Below, one piece after another: positions 7,261-15,336 of a stretch of 17,952 nt of DNA. Below the pieces are notes generated by a model. It saw only the letters and a program-made list of their open reading frames with translations. It made no database searches and was not told the DNA's origin. The DNA comes from Chloroflexi bacterium UBA5189 (GTDB lineage Bacteria > Chloroflexota > Limnocylindria > Limnocylindrales > CSP1-4), in assembly GCA_002413045.1 (NCBI GenBank), contig DHWF01000039.1:76689-94640 (forward strand), in the 5' to 3' direction. Numbering within the stretch: position 1 is the stretch's first letter; each line of letters starts with the position of its first letter. The position numbers were made by a program, and so were the translations under genes.

Positions 7261-9177
7261 ATGCCTGCAGAGCTTCGCCAATCGATACGCGCCACGGCCA
7301 GCCTGTTCGTCGCCGGCGTTCTGCTCGTCATCCTCGCCGGCTGTGACAGCAAGCCGGTCGCCACGCCATCGCCGAGCGTCCCCGCGGCGACTGCATCGCT
7401 GCCGACCGCGTCCGTGGCGGCGTCAGCGACATCCAACCTGGGCCTGGCAAATGTCCATACGGACGATGCGCACGCCGCCACCGCGGCGATCTCCGCCGAC
7501 GGTGGCACGGTGTCCGCGACCGGGGCCGACACGACCACGTACACGCTGACGATCCCAGCCGGGGCTCTGCCCGGTACGACGACGATTTCGCTGTATCCAG
7601 TGACAGGTCTCACGGGCCTGCCCACGGGCGCAGCGCTGGGTGCAGCCGTCCAGTTCCTGCCCGACGGCCTGCAGCTCCTGGCGCCCGCGACGCTGACGAT
7701 CCAGCTGGCCTCAGGCATCCCGCAGCCATCGACGGGACTCGCCTGGAAGGGCGACGGTGCGGGGATCCACGCAAGGCCGGCGTTTGTCGAGGGCCGCACG
7801 GTCACGATGCAGGTGCTCCATTTCAGCGGCGACGGGGTGGGTGACATCCCGCTGGGACCGCTGCACCAGTGCACTTCGGACGACGAGATGGACGAGGCGA
7901 TTGCGGGTGCCGTCGGCAGTGGAGACACAGCGGTGGGGTTCAAGGACATCCTGCAGAGCTGCTACTCGGACTTCGTGGCGCCCACCCTTGCCGCCGACAC
8001 CCAGGTCGCAACTGCCGGCGGCGACTCGAACGCGTGGGCCGACGGCTTCGTCGCCTACAGCAGCTGGCTCGCGTCGCTCGACCTCGCGCGCACCACGCTC
8101 GCCGACCCCGCGTTCACGGTCTCGCCCGCGCTGGCCCAGTCAAGGACGGCCGGCGCCGCCTTCCTCCGTGCCTGGTACCGGTACTGGAACGCCGAGTGCG
8201 TCGGGTCGAAGGACCAGGAGTGGCACGTGCCGGTGAAGTTCGCGAGGCTGGCCCTGCTCTGGACGCGCCAGCCCGCGGTGACCTGGAACCTCGCCACGAG
8301 TGCCAACCAGCTCGACCTCCAGACGCTGCTCGACCAGCTCTGCGTGAAGGTCGTGATCGATCCGAGCCGCAGCTACTCGGCCACCGGCCCGGGCGAGACG
8401 GGCAGCGTCCACGTGAACGCCGGGTTCTCGATCGCCGACGATCCACCGGAGACGGCTGCGGGCGCCGTCGACGTCCGCGTCTCGCTGGCCGGCTCCAATA
8501 CCTTCGTCGGTGAGGGTCCCACCGATGCCACGGGCGCGTTTGCCGTCGATCTCGCCTGGCCCGACGGGGCGGACCCGATCAAGCTCGACGTCCTCGCGAC
8601 CCTGCTCGACACCGAGGCATTCGAGGCTGGCCCGATCGAGAGCATCGATGTCCCGACGAACATCGAGCGGTTCGACCGGATCACCAAGGCGGCCCAGAAG
8701 CTGTCCTTCACGTTCGATTCGGACCTCGACGGCTGGAGCCGCGGCTCCGTCGGGCCGAAGGGGTCCGCGAACTGGGGAACGGAGTACTGGCTGCACCGTC
8801 ACGGCGGCAGCGTGCAGCTCGACGGAGCCGGCAACCCCAACGCGCCGAACGCCTGGATCTTCCACACGTTCTCGCTGCCGGCGAACACGACGACGCTCAG
8901 CTTCGACGTCAGTGCCCACGACCGGATCGGCGCGGACACGCGATTCATCGTGCGCGTGATCGAAGCCGGGAACGGCACGACCCTGGTGAACGAAATCCTG
9001 CACCACACCGGACCCGATGGCGACCTGAGCTTCGTGACGCAGTCGGTCGACATCTCGCGCTGGGCCGGCAAGACCGTGACGATCTACTTCGAGCAGAACG
9101 ACAACGGGATCAACGGCGAGTTTCCTGGGGGCGACGAGCAGGTCCACCTCGACAACATCAGGATCGCGACCGGTTGA
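7261..9177 (+). CDS. Secreted multidomain lipoprotein
   Basis: 638 aa. The N-terminus has a positive start, a hydrophobic segment (12-26) and a lipobox LAGC with Cys28, so it should be lipid-anchored outside the membrane. A Ser/Thr/Pro/Ala-rich linker follows (about 30-60). Residues 78-150 resemble ZU5/IPAGAL-type beta modules (GGTVSATG...TIPAGALPG). The middle (about 205-350) is helical with several cysteines (HQC, QSC, AEC, LDQLC). Residues 360-450 look like an Ig/CNA-B-type beta domain. The end (about 478-638) looks like a jelly-roll carbohydrate-binding-type domain (FTFDSDLDGW, then SRWAGKTVTIYFEQNDN and VHLDNIRIA). No catalytic motif is recognised; adhesion or glycan binding is a guess. 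The double CGGGAACG box upstream suggests SARP control. GAGGGA (7249-7254) precedes the ATG by 6 bases. Confidence 0.85.
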   Translation: MPAELRQSIRATASLFVAGVLLVILAGCDSKPVATPSPSVPAATASLPTASVAASATSNLGLANVHTDDAHAATAAISADGGTVSATGADTTTYTLTIPAGALPGTTTISLYPVTGLTGLPTGAALGAAVQFLPDGLQLLAPATLTIQLASGIPQPSTGLAWKGDGAGIHARPAFVEGRTVTMQVLHFSGDGVGDIPLGPLHQCTSDDEMDEAIAGAVGSGDTAVGFKDILQSCYSDFVAPTLAADTQVATAGGDSNAWADGFVAYSSWLASLDLARTTLADPAFTVSPALAQSRTAGAAFLRAWYRYWNAECVGSKDQEWHVPVKFARLALLWTRQPAVTWNLATSANQLDLQTLLDQLCVKVVIDPSRSYSATGPGETGSVHVNAGFSIADDPPETAAGAVDVRVSLAGSNTFVGEGPTDATGAFAVDLAWPDGADPIKLDVLATLLDTEAFEAGPIESIDVPTNIERFDRITKAAQKLSFTFDSDLDGWSRGSVGPKGSANWGTEYWLHRHGGSVQLDGAGNPNAPNAWIFHTFSLPANTTTLSFDVSAHDRIGADTRFIVRVIEAGNGTTLVNEILHHTGPDGDLSFVTQSVDISRWAGKTVTIYFEQNDNGINGEFPGGDEQVHLDNIRIATG

Positions 9178-9183
9178 GCGCGG

Positions 9184-11109
9184 TCAGGCGGGGATCGGCG
9201 CCTCGAGCTTCTCGATGCGGATGGCGGTGGCCTTGAACTCGGCCGTGCCCGACTTCGGGTCGGTCGCGTCGATCGTCAGGATGTTCGTCTGGACGTCGTC
9301 CTGGAAGTGCAGGGTCATGAACGTCAGGCCGGGGCGCAGGGATGGATCCAGGCGGACCGGCACCTCGATCGAGCCGCGCCGGGACGTGACCTTGACCCGC
9401 TCGCCCTCGGCGAGCGAGAACCGCTCCGCGTCCTCCGGCGAGATGTCGAGCGATTCGCCGCGCCGCAGCGGCGACGTGTAGCCACCCGACTGGACGCCGG
9501 TGTTGTACGAGTCGAGGCGGCGCCCGGTGGTGAGCCGGATCGGGAAGTCGTCGTCGAGCTTGTCCACCGGCGGGTCGTGATCGACCGCGACGAACGGCGC
9601 CCGGAGGCCCGGCACCGGGTCCTCCCACAGCCGCGAGTGGAGGAACAGCTCGCCCGGATGCTCCTCGTCCCAGCACGGCCACTGGATGCCGCCGAGCTCC
9701 TCGAGGCGCTTGTAGGTCATGCCGCGGTGGACGGGGGAGATGGCCCGCACCTCGTCCCACGTCCGTTCTGCCGACGCCTCGCCCCAGTCGCTGCCCATCC
9801 GGCGAGCCAGCTCGTAGATGATCCAGAGATCCTCGCGGGCCTCGCCCGGCGGGTCCAGCGCCTTCCGAACCCGCTGCACGCGCCGCTCCGAGTTGGTGAC
9901 GGTTCCCTCTGCCTCGGCCCACGATGCGGCGGCCGGCAGCACGACGTCCGCGATCTCGGCGGTCGCGGTGAGGAAGATGTCCTGGACGGCGAGAAAGTCG
10001 AGACTGGCGAGCCGCCGTTCCGTGAGCTTCCGATCCGCCTCGGACTGCATCGGGTTCTCGCCGATCACGTACAGCGCCGTCAGCTCGTGGCGATCCATCG
10101 CTTCGAGCATTCCGGAGAGATGCCAGCCGCGCTTCGCGGGGACGACGCAGTTCCAGAGCGCGTCGCACTTCAGGCGGAGCTCGTCGTTCTCGACGTACTG
10201 GAACCCGGGCAGCCGGTCGGGAAGCGCGCCCATATCGCCGCCGCCCTGGACGTTGTTCTGGCCGCGCAACGGGTTGAGGCCGCTGCCCCACTTGCCGACA
10301 TGGCCGGTGAGCAGCGACAGGTCGATCAGGGCGAGCACGTTGTCGACCGCGTTGTGGTGCTCGGTGATGCCGAGGGTCCAGCAGATCATCGCCTTGTCGG
10401 CGGTGGCGTAGGCGTGGGCCATCTCCTGGATCGCCGCCGCCGGAACGCCGGTCTCCCGCTCGGCGTACTCGAGCGTGTAGCTCTCGACCTTGGCCCGGTA
10501 GCTCTCGAAGTCGGACGTCGCCCGATCGATGAACTCCCGATTCGCGAGGCCGGCGTGGATGATCTCGCGCCCGATGGCATTCGCCAGCGCGATGTCGCTG
10601 CCGACGTCGAGGCCGAGCCAGACGTCGGCCCACTCGGCCGAGCTGGTCCGGCGCGGGTCGACCGCGTACAGCCGGGCGCCGTTGTGGACGCCCTTGAGAA
10701 GGTGGTGGAAGAAGATCGGATGCGTCTCCCGGGCATTGCTGCCCCAGAGCACGATCAGGTCGGTCTCTTCAGCCTCGCGATATGAGCTGGTTCCGCCACC
10801 AGCGCCGAACACGGTCGCCAGACCGGCGACAGAGGGCGCGTGTCAGGTGCGGTTGCAGCTGTCGATGTTGTTGCTGCCCAGGACCTGCCGGGAGAACTTC
10901 TGCGCTGCGTAGTTGACCTCGTTGGTCGCCTTGGAGCAGCTGAAGATCCCGATTGGGGCCTTTGCGTGCGCGGAGGCCTTGGTGGCCAGCGCGGCGCCGA
11001 GTCCCGCGACGGTCCGGTCGAGCGCCTCGTCCCAGGTGGCCTGGCGGAGCTCGCCGCCCTTCGTGTCACGCACGAGGGGATGGGTCAGGCGAACGTACGA
11101 CTTCGGCAA
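9184..11109 (-). CDS. fdhF: Formate dehydrogenase alpha subunit, molybdopterin-dependent selenoprotein (in-frame TGA = Sec89)
   Basis: One frame of about 641 aa is interrupted only by TGA at 10845-10843. Before it the protein reads IFSCSKATNE...NNIDSCNRT and after it HAPSVAGL, matching formate dehydrogenases that carry Sec or Cys followed by His (E. coli FdhF has VUHGPSVAGL). Later family motifs are LIVLWGSNARETHP, YAVDPRRT, GQNNVQGGGDMG, YVIGENP, LPAAASWAEAEGTVTNSERRVQ and LTTGRRLDSYNTG (molybdopterin-binding and C-terminal beta domain). It oxidises formate to CO2 using Mo or W bis-MGD. The start is probably TTG 11109, with GGAGG (11119-11115) 5 bases upstream and a TACACT -10 (11163-11158); GTG 11184 is the alternative. 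Oddly, no CxxC-type [4Fe-4S] motif exists upstream in any frame, so the usual N-terminal cluster domain is missing. The TGA stop is 6 bases from the convergent lipoprotein stop. Confidence 0.93.
10802..10839 (-). promoter_or_regulatory. Bacterial SECIS element of the formate dehydrogenase mRNA
   Basis: Just downstream of the Sec TGA (10845-10843) the mRNA forms GTCGCC (10830-10825), loop GGTCT (10824-10820), GGCGAC (10819-10814), a perfect 6-bp stem. A lower stem GCGCC (10839-10835)/GGCGC (10806-10802) can also pair. The apical GGUCU sits 19-23 bases after the UGA, the same sequence and place as in the E. coli fdhF element, where the loop G and U are contacted by SelB. The bulged U of the E. 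coli stem is absent here. Confidence 0.9.
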
Positions 11110-11114
11110 CGATG

Positions 11115-11119
11115 CCTCC
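11115..11119 (-). promoter_or_regulatory. Ribosome binding site deciding the TTG start of the formate dehydrogenase
   Basis: GGAGG on the minus strand, 5 bases before TTG 11109. No comparable site precedes the in-frame GTG at 11184 or the ATG at 11361, and the latter would run through the start region of the divergent zinc-finger gene. Confidence 0.55.
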
Positions 11120-11277
11120 GGCTCGGGTTCACCGCCGGCCGGGCGGCCGACCCGCTGAGTGTACGGCTCCCCTGCGCCGGCCACGGCCGGTGGAATCCGG
11201 CAGGCTCCGGGACGAAATCGGGCCTTGACGCTGCGCCGGCGGCACCCGACCCTGCCGCCGTGACCTCCGATGCCGCG

Positions 11278-11852
11278 ATGAATCCAGCGACCACCGTAGC
11301 GAGCGAAGCCGCCCCGGTCGACGACGGCGCCGACGACGGCCGGATGTTCTGCTACCGCCACCCCGACCGCGAGACATGGCTGCGCTGCGGCCGGTGCGAC
11401 CAGCCGATCTGCACGAGGTGCTCCGTCCAGGGCCCCGTGGGGTCGCGTTGCCGGCAGTGCGGCCTCAGGAAGAGCGACGCGCTGACCTCGTTCACGCCGC
11501 GGCAGCTGGTGCTCGGGACCCGAGCAGCCGTCGTCGGCGGGGCGATCGTGGGCTACGCGAGCTCGTACTTCGGCCTGTTCACGATCATCCTCGGCTACTT
11601 CGCCGGGCGGTTCATTGCCGATGTCGTCACCCGGTTCATCGGCTACAAGCGTGGCCCGGTGATGCTGTCGATGGTGTTCGGCGGCATCATCGTCGGCTCC
11701 GTGGTCGGCTTCTTCCTCCAGTACGGGGCGTACCTGGGCCCGGTCCCTGCCGACGCCGAGGTGCCGCTTGCGCTGGTGATCCAGAGCCTGCTGCCTCTGT
11801 GCTCATCAGTGCCGGCGCGGCCTGCTTCGGGGCGTACCAGCGGCTCCACTAG
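11278..11852 (+). CDS. B-box-type zinc-binding membrane protein, with probable frameshift near 11791-11799
   Basis: Residues 25-61 hold Cys25, His28, Cys37/40, Cys45/48 and Cys58/61 (CYRHPDRETWLRC, CDQPIC, CRQC), a double zinc site as at the N-terminus of many rhomboid-like and small membrane proteins. Hydrophobic segments follow at about 72-92, 95-112, 122-146 and from about 162. Rhomboid catalytic motifs (GxSG) are not seen. The frame from ATG 11278 continues past 11799 into a polar, unlikely tail to 11910 that overlaps the methyltransferase gene. In the +1 frame the last helix continues as VLISAGAACFGAYQRLH and stops at 11852, 14 bases from the convergent gene. One base seems to be missing in the CTGCTGCCTCTG stretch. 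Start could instead be GTG 11260. Function unknown; it is divergent from the formate dehydrogenase gene. Confidence 0.75.
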
Positions 11853-11866
11853 GAACGTCGCGGAGC

Positions 11867-12643
11867 TCAGGGACGCGGCAGGTCGCCGGCACGACGGGCG
11901 ACGATATTGAGGCGGACGTAGTCGAGCACCGGCTCGGACATCCGCTCCGCGACCGCGTGCACGAACGGCTCGCGCTCGTCCGGCTCGAGCCCGCTGAGGT
12001 GCACGCGCAGGCAGACGGTCGCGAGGAACGCCTCGAGCTCCGCGCCTCGCTCGAACGGCGTCGGCGCCGGCGACAGCCACGTCTCGATGTCGGTGAAGCC
12101 GTTCGCCTCCAGTCGTGCGGTCGTCGCCTCTGGGGTCTGGAAGTTGTGCCGGTTCCGGCGGAAGTTCGGATCGACGGACGCGGCAACCTCGATGAACCTC
12201 GCGATGTTGCCGAACCCGCCGCATTGCGCCACCAGCCATCCGCCCGGGCGGAGCACGGGAGCGAGATTCGCGAAGAGCGCGTCGTGGTCCGGCACCCAGT
12301 GGAAGGTTGCCGTCGACAGGATTGCGTCGACCGGCGGCGCGAGCGGGAGCGGCTGCCCGAGGTCGGCCTGGACGAACTCCACCTGGTCGCCGAATCTCGC
12401 CAGCCGCCCGCGCGCCTCGGCGAGCATTGCCGCCGATGCGTCGAGCGCGACCACGCGGCCCTGCGGCAGGCGGTCGAGCAGCAGCTCGGTGACCCGGCCA
12501 GTGCCGCAGCCGGCGTCCAGCACCACCTCGTCGCCCGCGAGCGGCAGCCGTTCGAGCACCTCGGCGCCCCAGCGTGTCTGCGGATCGGCGACGCGGTCGT
12601 ACGAGGTGGCGTTCCAGTCGCTCGTCGGGCGGTCGGTCGTCAT
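11867..12643 (-). CDS. SAM-dependent methyltransferase, trans-aconitate methyltransferase-like
   Basis: 258 aa, the size of Tam-type class I methyltransferases. The N-terminus WNATSYDRVADPQTRWG is typical of that group. The SAM-binding loop is VVLDAGCGTGR (about 40-50), with an acidic ribose-binding strand VVALDAS (64-70), a VQADLGQPLPL motif and the LSTATFHWV segment (about 108-116). LRPGGWLVAQCGG is the conserved post-motif III strand. It would transfer a methyl group to a small acid such as trans-aconitate, but the substrate cannot be assigned from sequence. It starts 7 bases after the stop of the preceding same-strand gene and is probably the last gene of the selD-led run. No Shine-Dalgarno is obvious, so translation may be coupled. 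Confidence 0.88.
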   Translation of the reverse strand: MTTDRPTSDWNATSYDRVADPQTRWGAEVLERLPLAGDEVVLDAGCGTGRVTELLLDRLPQGRVVALDASAAMLAEARGRLARFGDQVEFVQADLGQPLPLAPPVDAILSTATFHWVPDHDALFANLAPVLRPGGWLVAQCGGFGNIARFIEVAASVDPNFRRNRHNFQTPEATTARLEANGFTDIETWLSPAPTPFERGAELEAFLATVCLRVHLSGLEPDEREPFVHAVAERMSEPVLDYVRLNIVARRAGDLPRP

Positions 12644-12650
12644 CGCGGGA

Positions 12651-13220
12651 CTATGGCATCACCCAGCCAGCCGGCGGGATGCCGACCGCGACCAAGGTGG
12701 TGTTCCAGGGCGGCCTCGTCGCATGTGGATCGCTGCCGCTGTCCGGCAGGTCGAGCCCGAGCATGACCACGGCCACCTTGTCGGTCCCTCGGAAGACGAC
12801 GTACGCGTGCATGAACTGGCCCGGCTGTGTCGCCGCCCCGCGGCAGGGCCGGGGCGTGCCGTATCCCTCCCAGATCACGTCACAGAAGAGCGGCCCCGGC
12901 TCGATCACCATCCGCGAGATTGGGAGCCTGACGGTGGCGACGGCCAGCTCGACCGCGAGGACCGCGGTCGGACAAGGATCGCTCGCGAGGGACGGGGGCA
13001 CCGTGCCCGGGTCGCGGCGGCAGCTGACGGTCGGCGTTGGTGCCGCGGTTTCGGTCGCCGGCGGGGGCACCGTCGCCGTCGCGCCGGCGGCAGCTTCCGA
13101 CGGCATGGGAGACGGCCCGGGCGGCGTCGCGCCGAGCCCCAGCGCCACGACCGCCGTCAGCCCGATCGCGAACCCCGCAACCGTGAGCGCGAGCCGCAGG
13201 CCGGTCCGCGGAGGTTTCAC
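12651..13220 (-). CDS. Membrane-anchored or secreted hypothetical protein
   Basis: About 189 aa from GTG 13220. This GTG overlaps the TGA of the upstream lipoprotein gene (GTGA, 4-bp overlap), which decides the start and implies translational coupling. One hydrophobic segment (about 8-30, LALTVAGFAIGLTAVVALGLGA) is followed by a Pro/Ala/Thr linker and a globular part with four cysteines (SCRRD, DPCP, LFCDV, RPCRG) that could form disulfides outside the cell. No family recognised. It is placed between a lipoprotein and a methyltransferase gene in the same operon. Confidence 0.7.
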   Translation of the reverse strand: MKPPRTGLRLALTVAGFAIGLTAVVALGLGATPPGPSPMPSEAAAGATATVPPPATETAAPTPTVSCRRDPGTVPPSLASDPCPTAVLAVELAVATVRLPISRMVIEPGPLFCDVIWEGYGTPRPCRGAATQPGQFMHAYVVFRGTDKVAVVMLGLDLPDSGSDPHATRPPWNTTLVAVGIPPAGWVMP

Positions 13221-13750
13221 CCCGCGACGTGCACCCGGACGGTCGTCCGCAGGTCGTACGGCTGGCCGACACAGTTGCGACCATCGAAGAAGGTCGCGAT
13301 GGCGCTGATATCCCAATCACCTGCCGGCAGGTGGACGAGCGGGTCGTCCAGGAACTGCCGATACCAATCGGCGTTCGGGCCGTCGACGACGGCGCCGGAC
13401 TTCGCGATCGCCGTGACGACGCCGCCGCTCGATGTCACGAAATGCAGCGCGCAGTCCGACGGCGAGGCCGGCACGACGTCACGGCCCGCGCCGCCGACCT
13501 CCGCGAACTCGAACGCGACGATGTCGGTCGAGCCGGTAACGGTCGCGTTGCCGGGCGTCAGCAGCGTCAGGGTTGCCGACCCGCCGATCGCGTCGCCGGG
13601 GTGGACCGTCGCTCGATCGATCGTGAACGCCAGCGCGAACCTGCCCTGCGTCGTCGTCGTCGTTGCCGGGTCCGGCGTCCCAAGTAGGGCGGTTCCGCCG
13701 CCGCATGCGCCGACGAGGAGCGCGAGGACGAGCGCGAAGGAGCGTCGCAT
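13217..13750 (-). CDS. Hypothetical lipoprotein
   Basis: 177 aa from ATG 13750 (MRRSFALVLALLVGAC). A short basic start, a hydrophobic core and a lipobox-like VGAC with Cys16 indicate a lipoprotein exported by Sec. A Thr-rich linker (TTTTT, near 31) leads to a beta-rich domain (FALAFTIDRATVHPGD; ATLTLLTPGNATVTGSTDIVAFEF) resembling an Ig-like fold, with two later cysteines (SPSDC, GRNC). Function unknown. It starts 2 bases after the stop of the 68-aa gene and overlaps the next gene by 4 bases, so it lies inside a tightly packed operon. GTG 13756, two codons upstream, is an alternative start. Confidence 0.75.
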   Translation of the reverse strand: MRRSFALVLALLVGACGGGTALLGTPDPATTTTTQGRFALAFTIDRATVHPGDAIGGSATLTLLTPGNATVTGSTDIVAFEFAEVGGAGRDVVPASPSDCALHFVTSSGGVVTAIAKSGAVVDGPNADWYRQFLDDPLVHLPAGDWDISAIATFFDGRNCVGQPYDLRTTVRVHVAG

Positions 13751-13752
13751 GA

Positions 13753-13959
13753 TCACGATTCCGTGTGCCGCACCTGCAACCGAGCACGGAGTCGCTCGAT
13801 GAATGAAGGTCGACTTTTGGCCGCGCGAGCCTCCGCCGCCTCGAAGTCTTCGTCCGCGTGCCGCGTCTGCCCTTCGACGTCGTTGTCCTCGGCGAGACGC
13901 TGTTCGGCGATGTCCAACTCGTTGAGGAGCGGACCGAAACTCGGGCGGTCTTGGTTCAT
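13753..13959 (-). CDS. Small charged hypothetical protein, 68 aa
   Basis: 68 aa, rich in Glu, Asp, Arg and Ala and predicted mostly helical (LLNELDIAEQRLAEDNDVEGQ; FEAAEARAAKSRPSFIERLRARL). No cysteine, membrane segment or signal peptide. Its ATG overlaps the preceding TGA by 4 bases (ATGA), and the next gene starts 2 bases after its stop, so it is translated as part of the operon. Function unknown; the spacing is the main support for its reality. Confidence 0.65.
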   Translation of the reverse strand: MNQDRPSFGPLLNELDIAEQRLAEDNDVEGQTRHADEDFEAAEARAAKSRPSFIERLRARLQVRHTES

Positions 13960-14186
13960 GACTCGGCCGGCCAGTGGATGGGATCCTCACGGGGCTTGCC
14001 GCAGCCCGGGCTCGCGCACCAGTCGCGACCCATGCTCGCCATGGCGACGGTGATGGGCCCGGATCGAGCCATGAGTCCTCCGCCGCGCCCGCCGCCCAGC
14101 GATAACGCCATGCGGTTATCCGGTGGCTCGAGGAACGGATGCGCACCGCTTGCGTTCACGTCATCCGTCCACTGACGCTTGGCCAT
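13956..14186 (-). CDS. Small hypothetical protein with C-terminal CxxxxC motif, 76 aa
   Basis: 76 aa from ATG 14186, preceded by GGAGG with 6 bases spacing. The first half is polar with a glycine stretch (LSLGGGRGGGL). The C-terminal end carries CASPGCGKPREDPIHWP, a CxxxxC followed by a His, which may bind a metal (half of a zinc knuckle). It overlaps the 68-aa gene by 4 bases and lies 44 bases after selD on the same strand, so it probably belongs to the selD transcript. Function unknown. Confidence 0.65.
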   Translation of the reverse strand: MAKRQWTDDVNASGAHPFLEPPDNRMALSLGGGRGGGLMARSGPITVAMASMGRDWCASPGCGKPREDPIHWPAES

Positions 14187-14230
14187 CAGGAACCTCCCGC
14201 ATTGGATCGTAGCCCTAGCCGAACTCCAGA

Positions 14231-15331
14231 TCACGCGAGGTGGACCTCCGCTGACTCGGACGCCTCGACGCGGCCGACGGCCCAGTGGCGAACGCCCGCA
14301 TCCTCGAGGGCTCGGTGGAGATCCTTGACTGCCACGCGCGGGATCGCGGCGAGGAGCCCGCCAGAGGTCTGTGGGTCGTGCGCGAGGGTCACGAGCTCGG
14401 GCGCGATGTCCGGGCCGAGCGTCAGGGCCGGCAACACGTACCGCCGGTTGTGCGCCGCGCCGCCGGTCTCGACACCGGCGCGAGCCAGATCGAGCGCACC
14501 ATCGAGCGCCGGCATCCGCGCTGCGTCGAAGACGAACCGCGTTCCCGATGCGCGCGCCATCTCGAGCCCGTGGCCGAGCAGGCCGAAGCCCGTAACGTCC
14601 GTGGCGCCGCGCATGCCGTGCTCCACGAGCACCTCGGCCGCAGTGCAATTCAGGGCGCGCATCGAGTCGACGGCCGCCGCCAGGTCGTCGTCGGACGTCC
14701 TGCCCTGGCGTCGCCCGCTCACGAGCAGGCCCGTGCCCAGGGGCTTGGTGAGGATCAGGATGTCGCCCGGCTGAGCGCCGCCCTTGCGCAGGAGATGATC
14801 CGGCGACGCCACGCCGATGACAGCGAGGCCGTACTTCGGCTCGGGGTCGCGGATCGTGTGGCCGCCGGCGAGCATGCCGCCGGCCTCGCGAACCTTCGAC
14901 GAGGCGCCCTCGAGGATCGCCCGGAACGCCTCGCTCGGGAAGTCCTCCGGGATGGCGGCGACCGACAGTGCGAACAGGACCCGCCCGCCCATCGCGAACA
15001 CGTCCGACAGCGCGTTCGCGGCGGCGATCTCGCCGAACGTGTACGGGTCGTCGACGAGTGGCGGGAAGAAGTCGAGCGTCCCGATGACGGCGACGCCCGG
15101 CGCCACGACGTAGACGGCGGCGTCGTCTGGCGGGTCGAGGCCAGCGATCAGCCCGGTCGATCCGTCTACGCCGGTTCCGTGCCGGTGGCCGGTGGCGCCT
15201 TCGACTGCGTCGATGCCGAGGCCTGCGAGCGCCTCTGCGAGCGCGTCGGCGCCGAGCTTCGCCGCGCAGCCGCCGCAGGTCGTGAGCTCGGTGAGGCGGA
15301 TCGTCGGTGCGCGCGTGACCATCGCGGGCAT
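14231..15331 (-). CDS. selD: Selenide, water dikinase (selenophosphate synthase)
   Basis: 366 aa, close to the usual SelD length (about 345). It makes selenophosphate from selenide and ATP, the selenium donor for Sec-tRNA-Sec. The N-terminal catalytic region reads LTTCGGCAAKLG with Cys19, Cys22 and Lys25, so the enzyme uses Cys, not Sec, at the catalytic position. Other family motifs are GTLDFFPPLVDDPYTFGEIAA (metal/ATP-binding Asp residues), ANALSDVFAMGG, GGHTIRDPEPKYGL, LTKPLGTG, DVTGFGLLGHGLEMA and DPQTSGGLL. The start is ATG 15331 or 15322; neither has a clear Shine-Dalgarno, and a strong hairpin lies just upstream (15337-15353). It is divergent from the alpha/beta hydrolase gene and heads a minus-strand run of small genes. 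It supplies the selA/selB/tRNA-Sec pathway 1-2.5 kb away. Confidence 0.96.
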   Translation of the reverse strand: MPAMVTRAPTIRLTELTTCGGCAAKLGADALAEALAGLGIDAVEGATGHRHGTGVDGSTGLIAGLDPPDDAAVYVVAPGVAVIGTLDFFPPLVDDPYTFGEIAAANALSDVFAMGGRVLFALSVAAIPEDFPSEAFRAILEGASSKVREAGGMLAGGHTIRDPEPKYGLAVIGVASPDHLLRKGGAQPGDILILTKPLGTGLLVSGRRQGRTSDDDLAAAVDSMRALNCTAAEVLVEHGMRGATDVTGFGLLGHGLEMARASGTRFVFDAARMPALDGALDLARAGVETGGAAHNRRYVLPALTLGPDIAPELVTLAHDPQTSGGLLAAIPRVAVKDLHRALEDAGVRHWAVGRVEASESAEVHLA

Positions 15332-15336
15332 GGTAC

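Noticed and set aside
9168..9185. Bidirectional terminator between the lipoprotein and formate dehydrogenase genes
   Set aside because: Only a 5-bp GACCG/CGGTC stem around the two stop codons, with no T-run on either side.
9307..10785. A 492-codon plus-strand frame opposite the formate dehydrogenase
   Set aside because: Antisense shadow of a well-conserved enzyme; no domain or ribosome binding site.
10843..10845. Reading the TGA as a true stop and the gene as two pieces or a pseudogene
   Set aside because: The frame continues with family motifs, the position matches Sec in FdhF, a SECIS follows, and Sec machinery is present.
14540..14547. A single CGTTCCCG inside selD as another SARP box
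   Set aside because: There is only one copy, no second repeat at 11 bp, and it lies within coding sequence.
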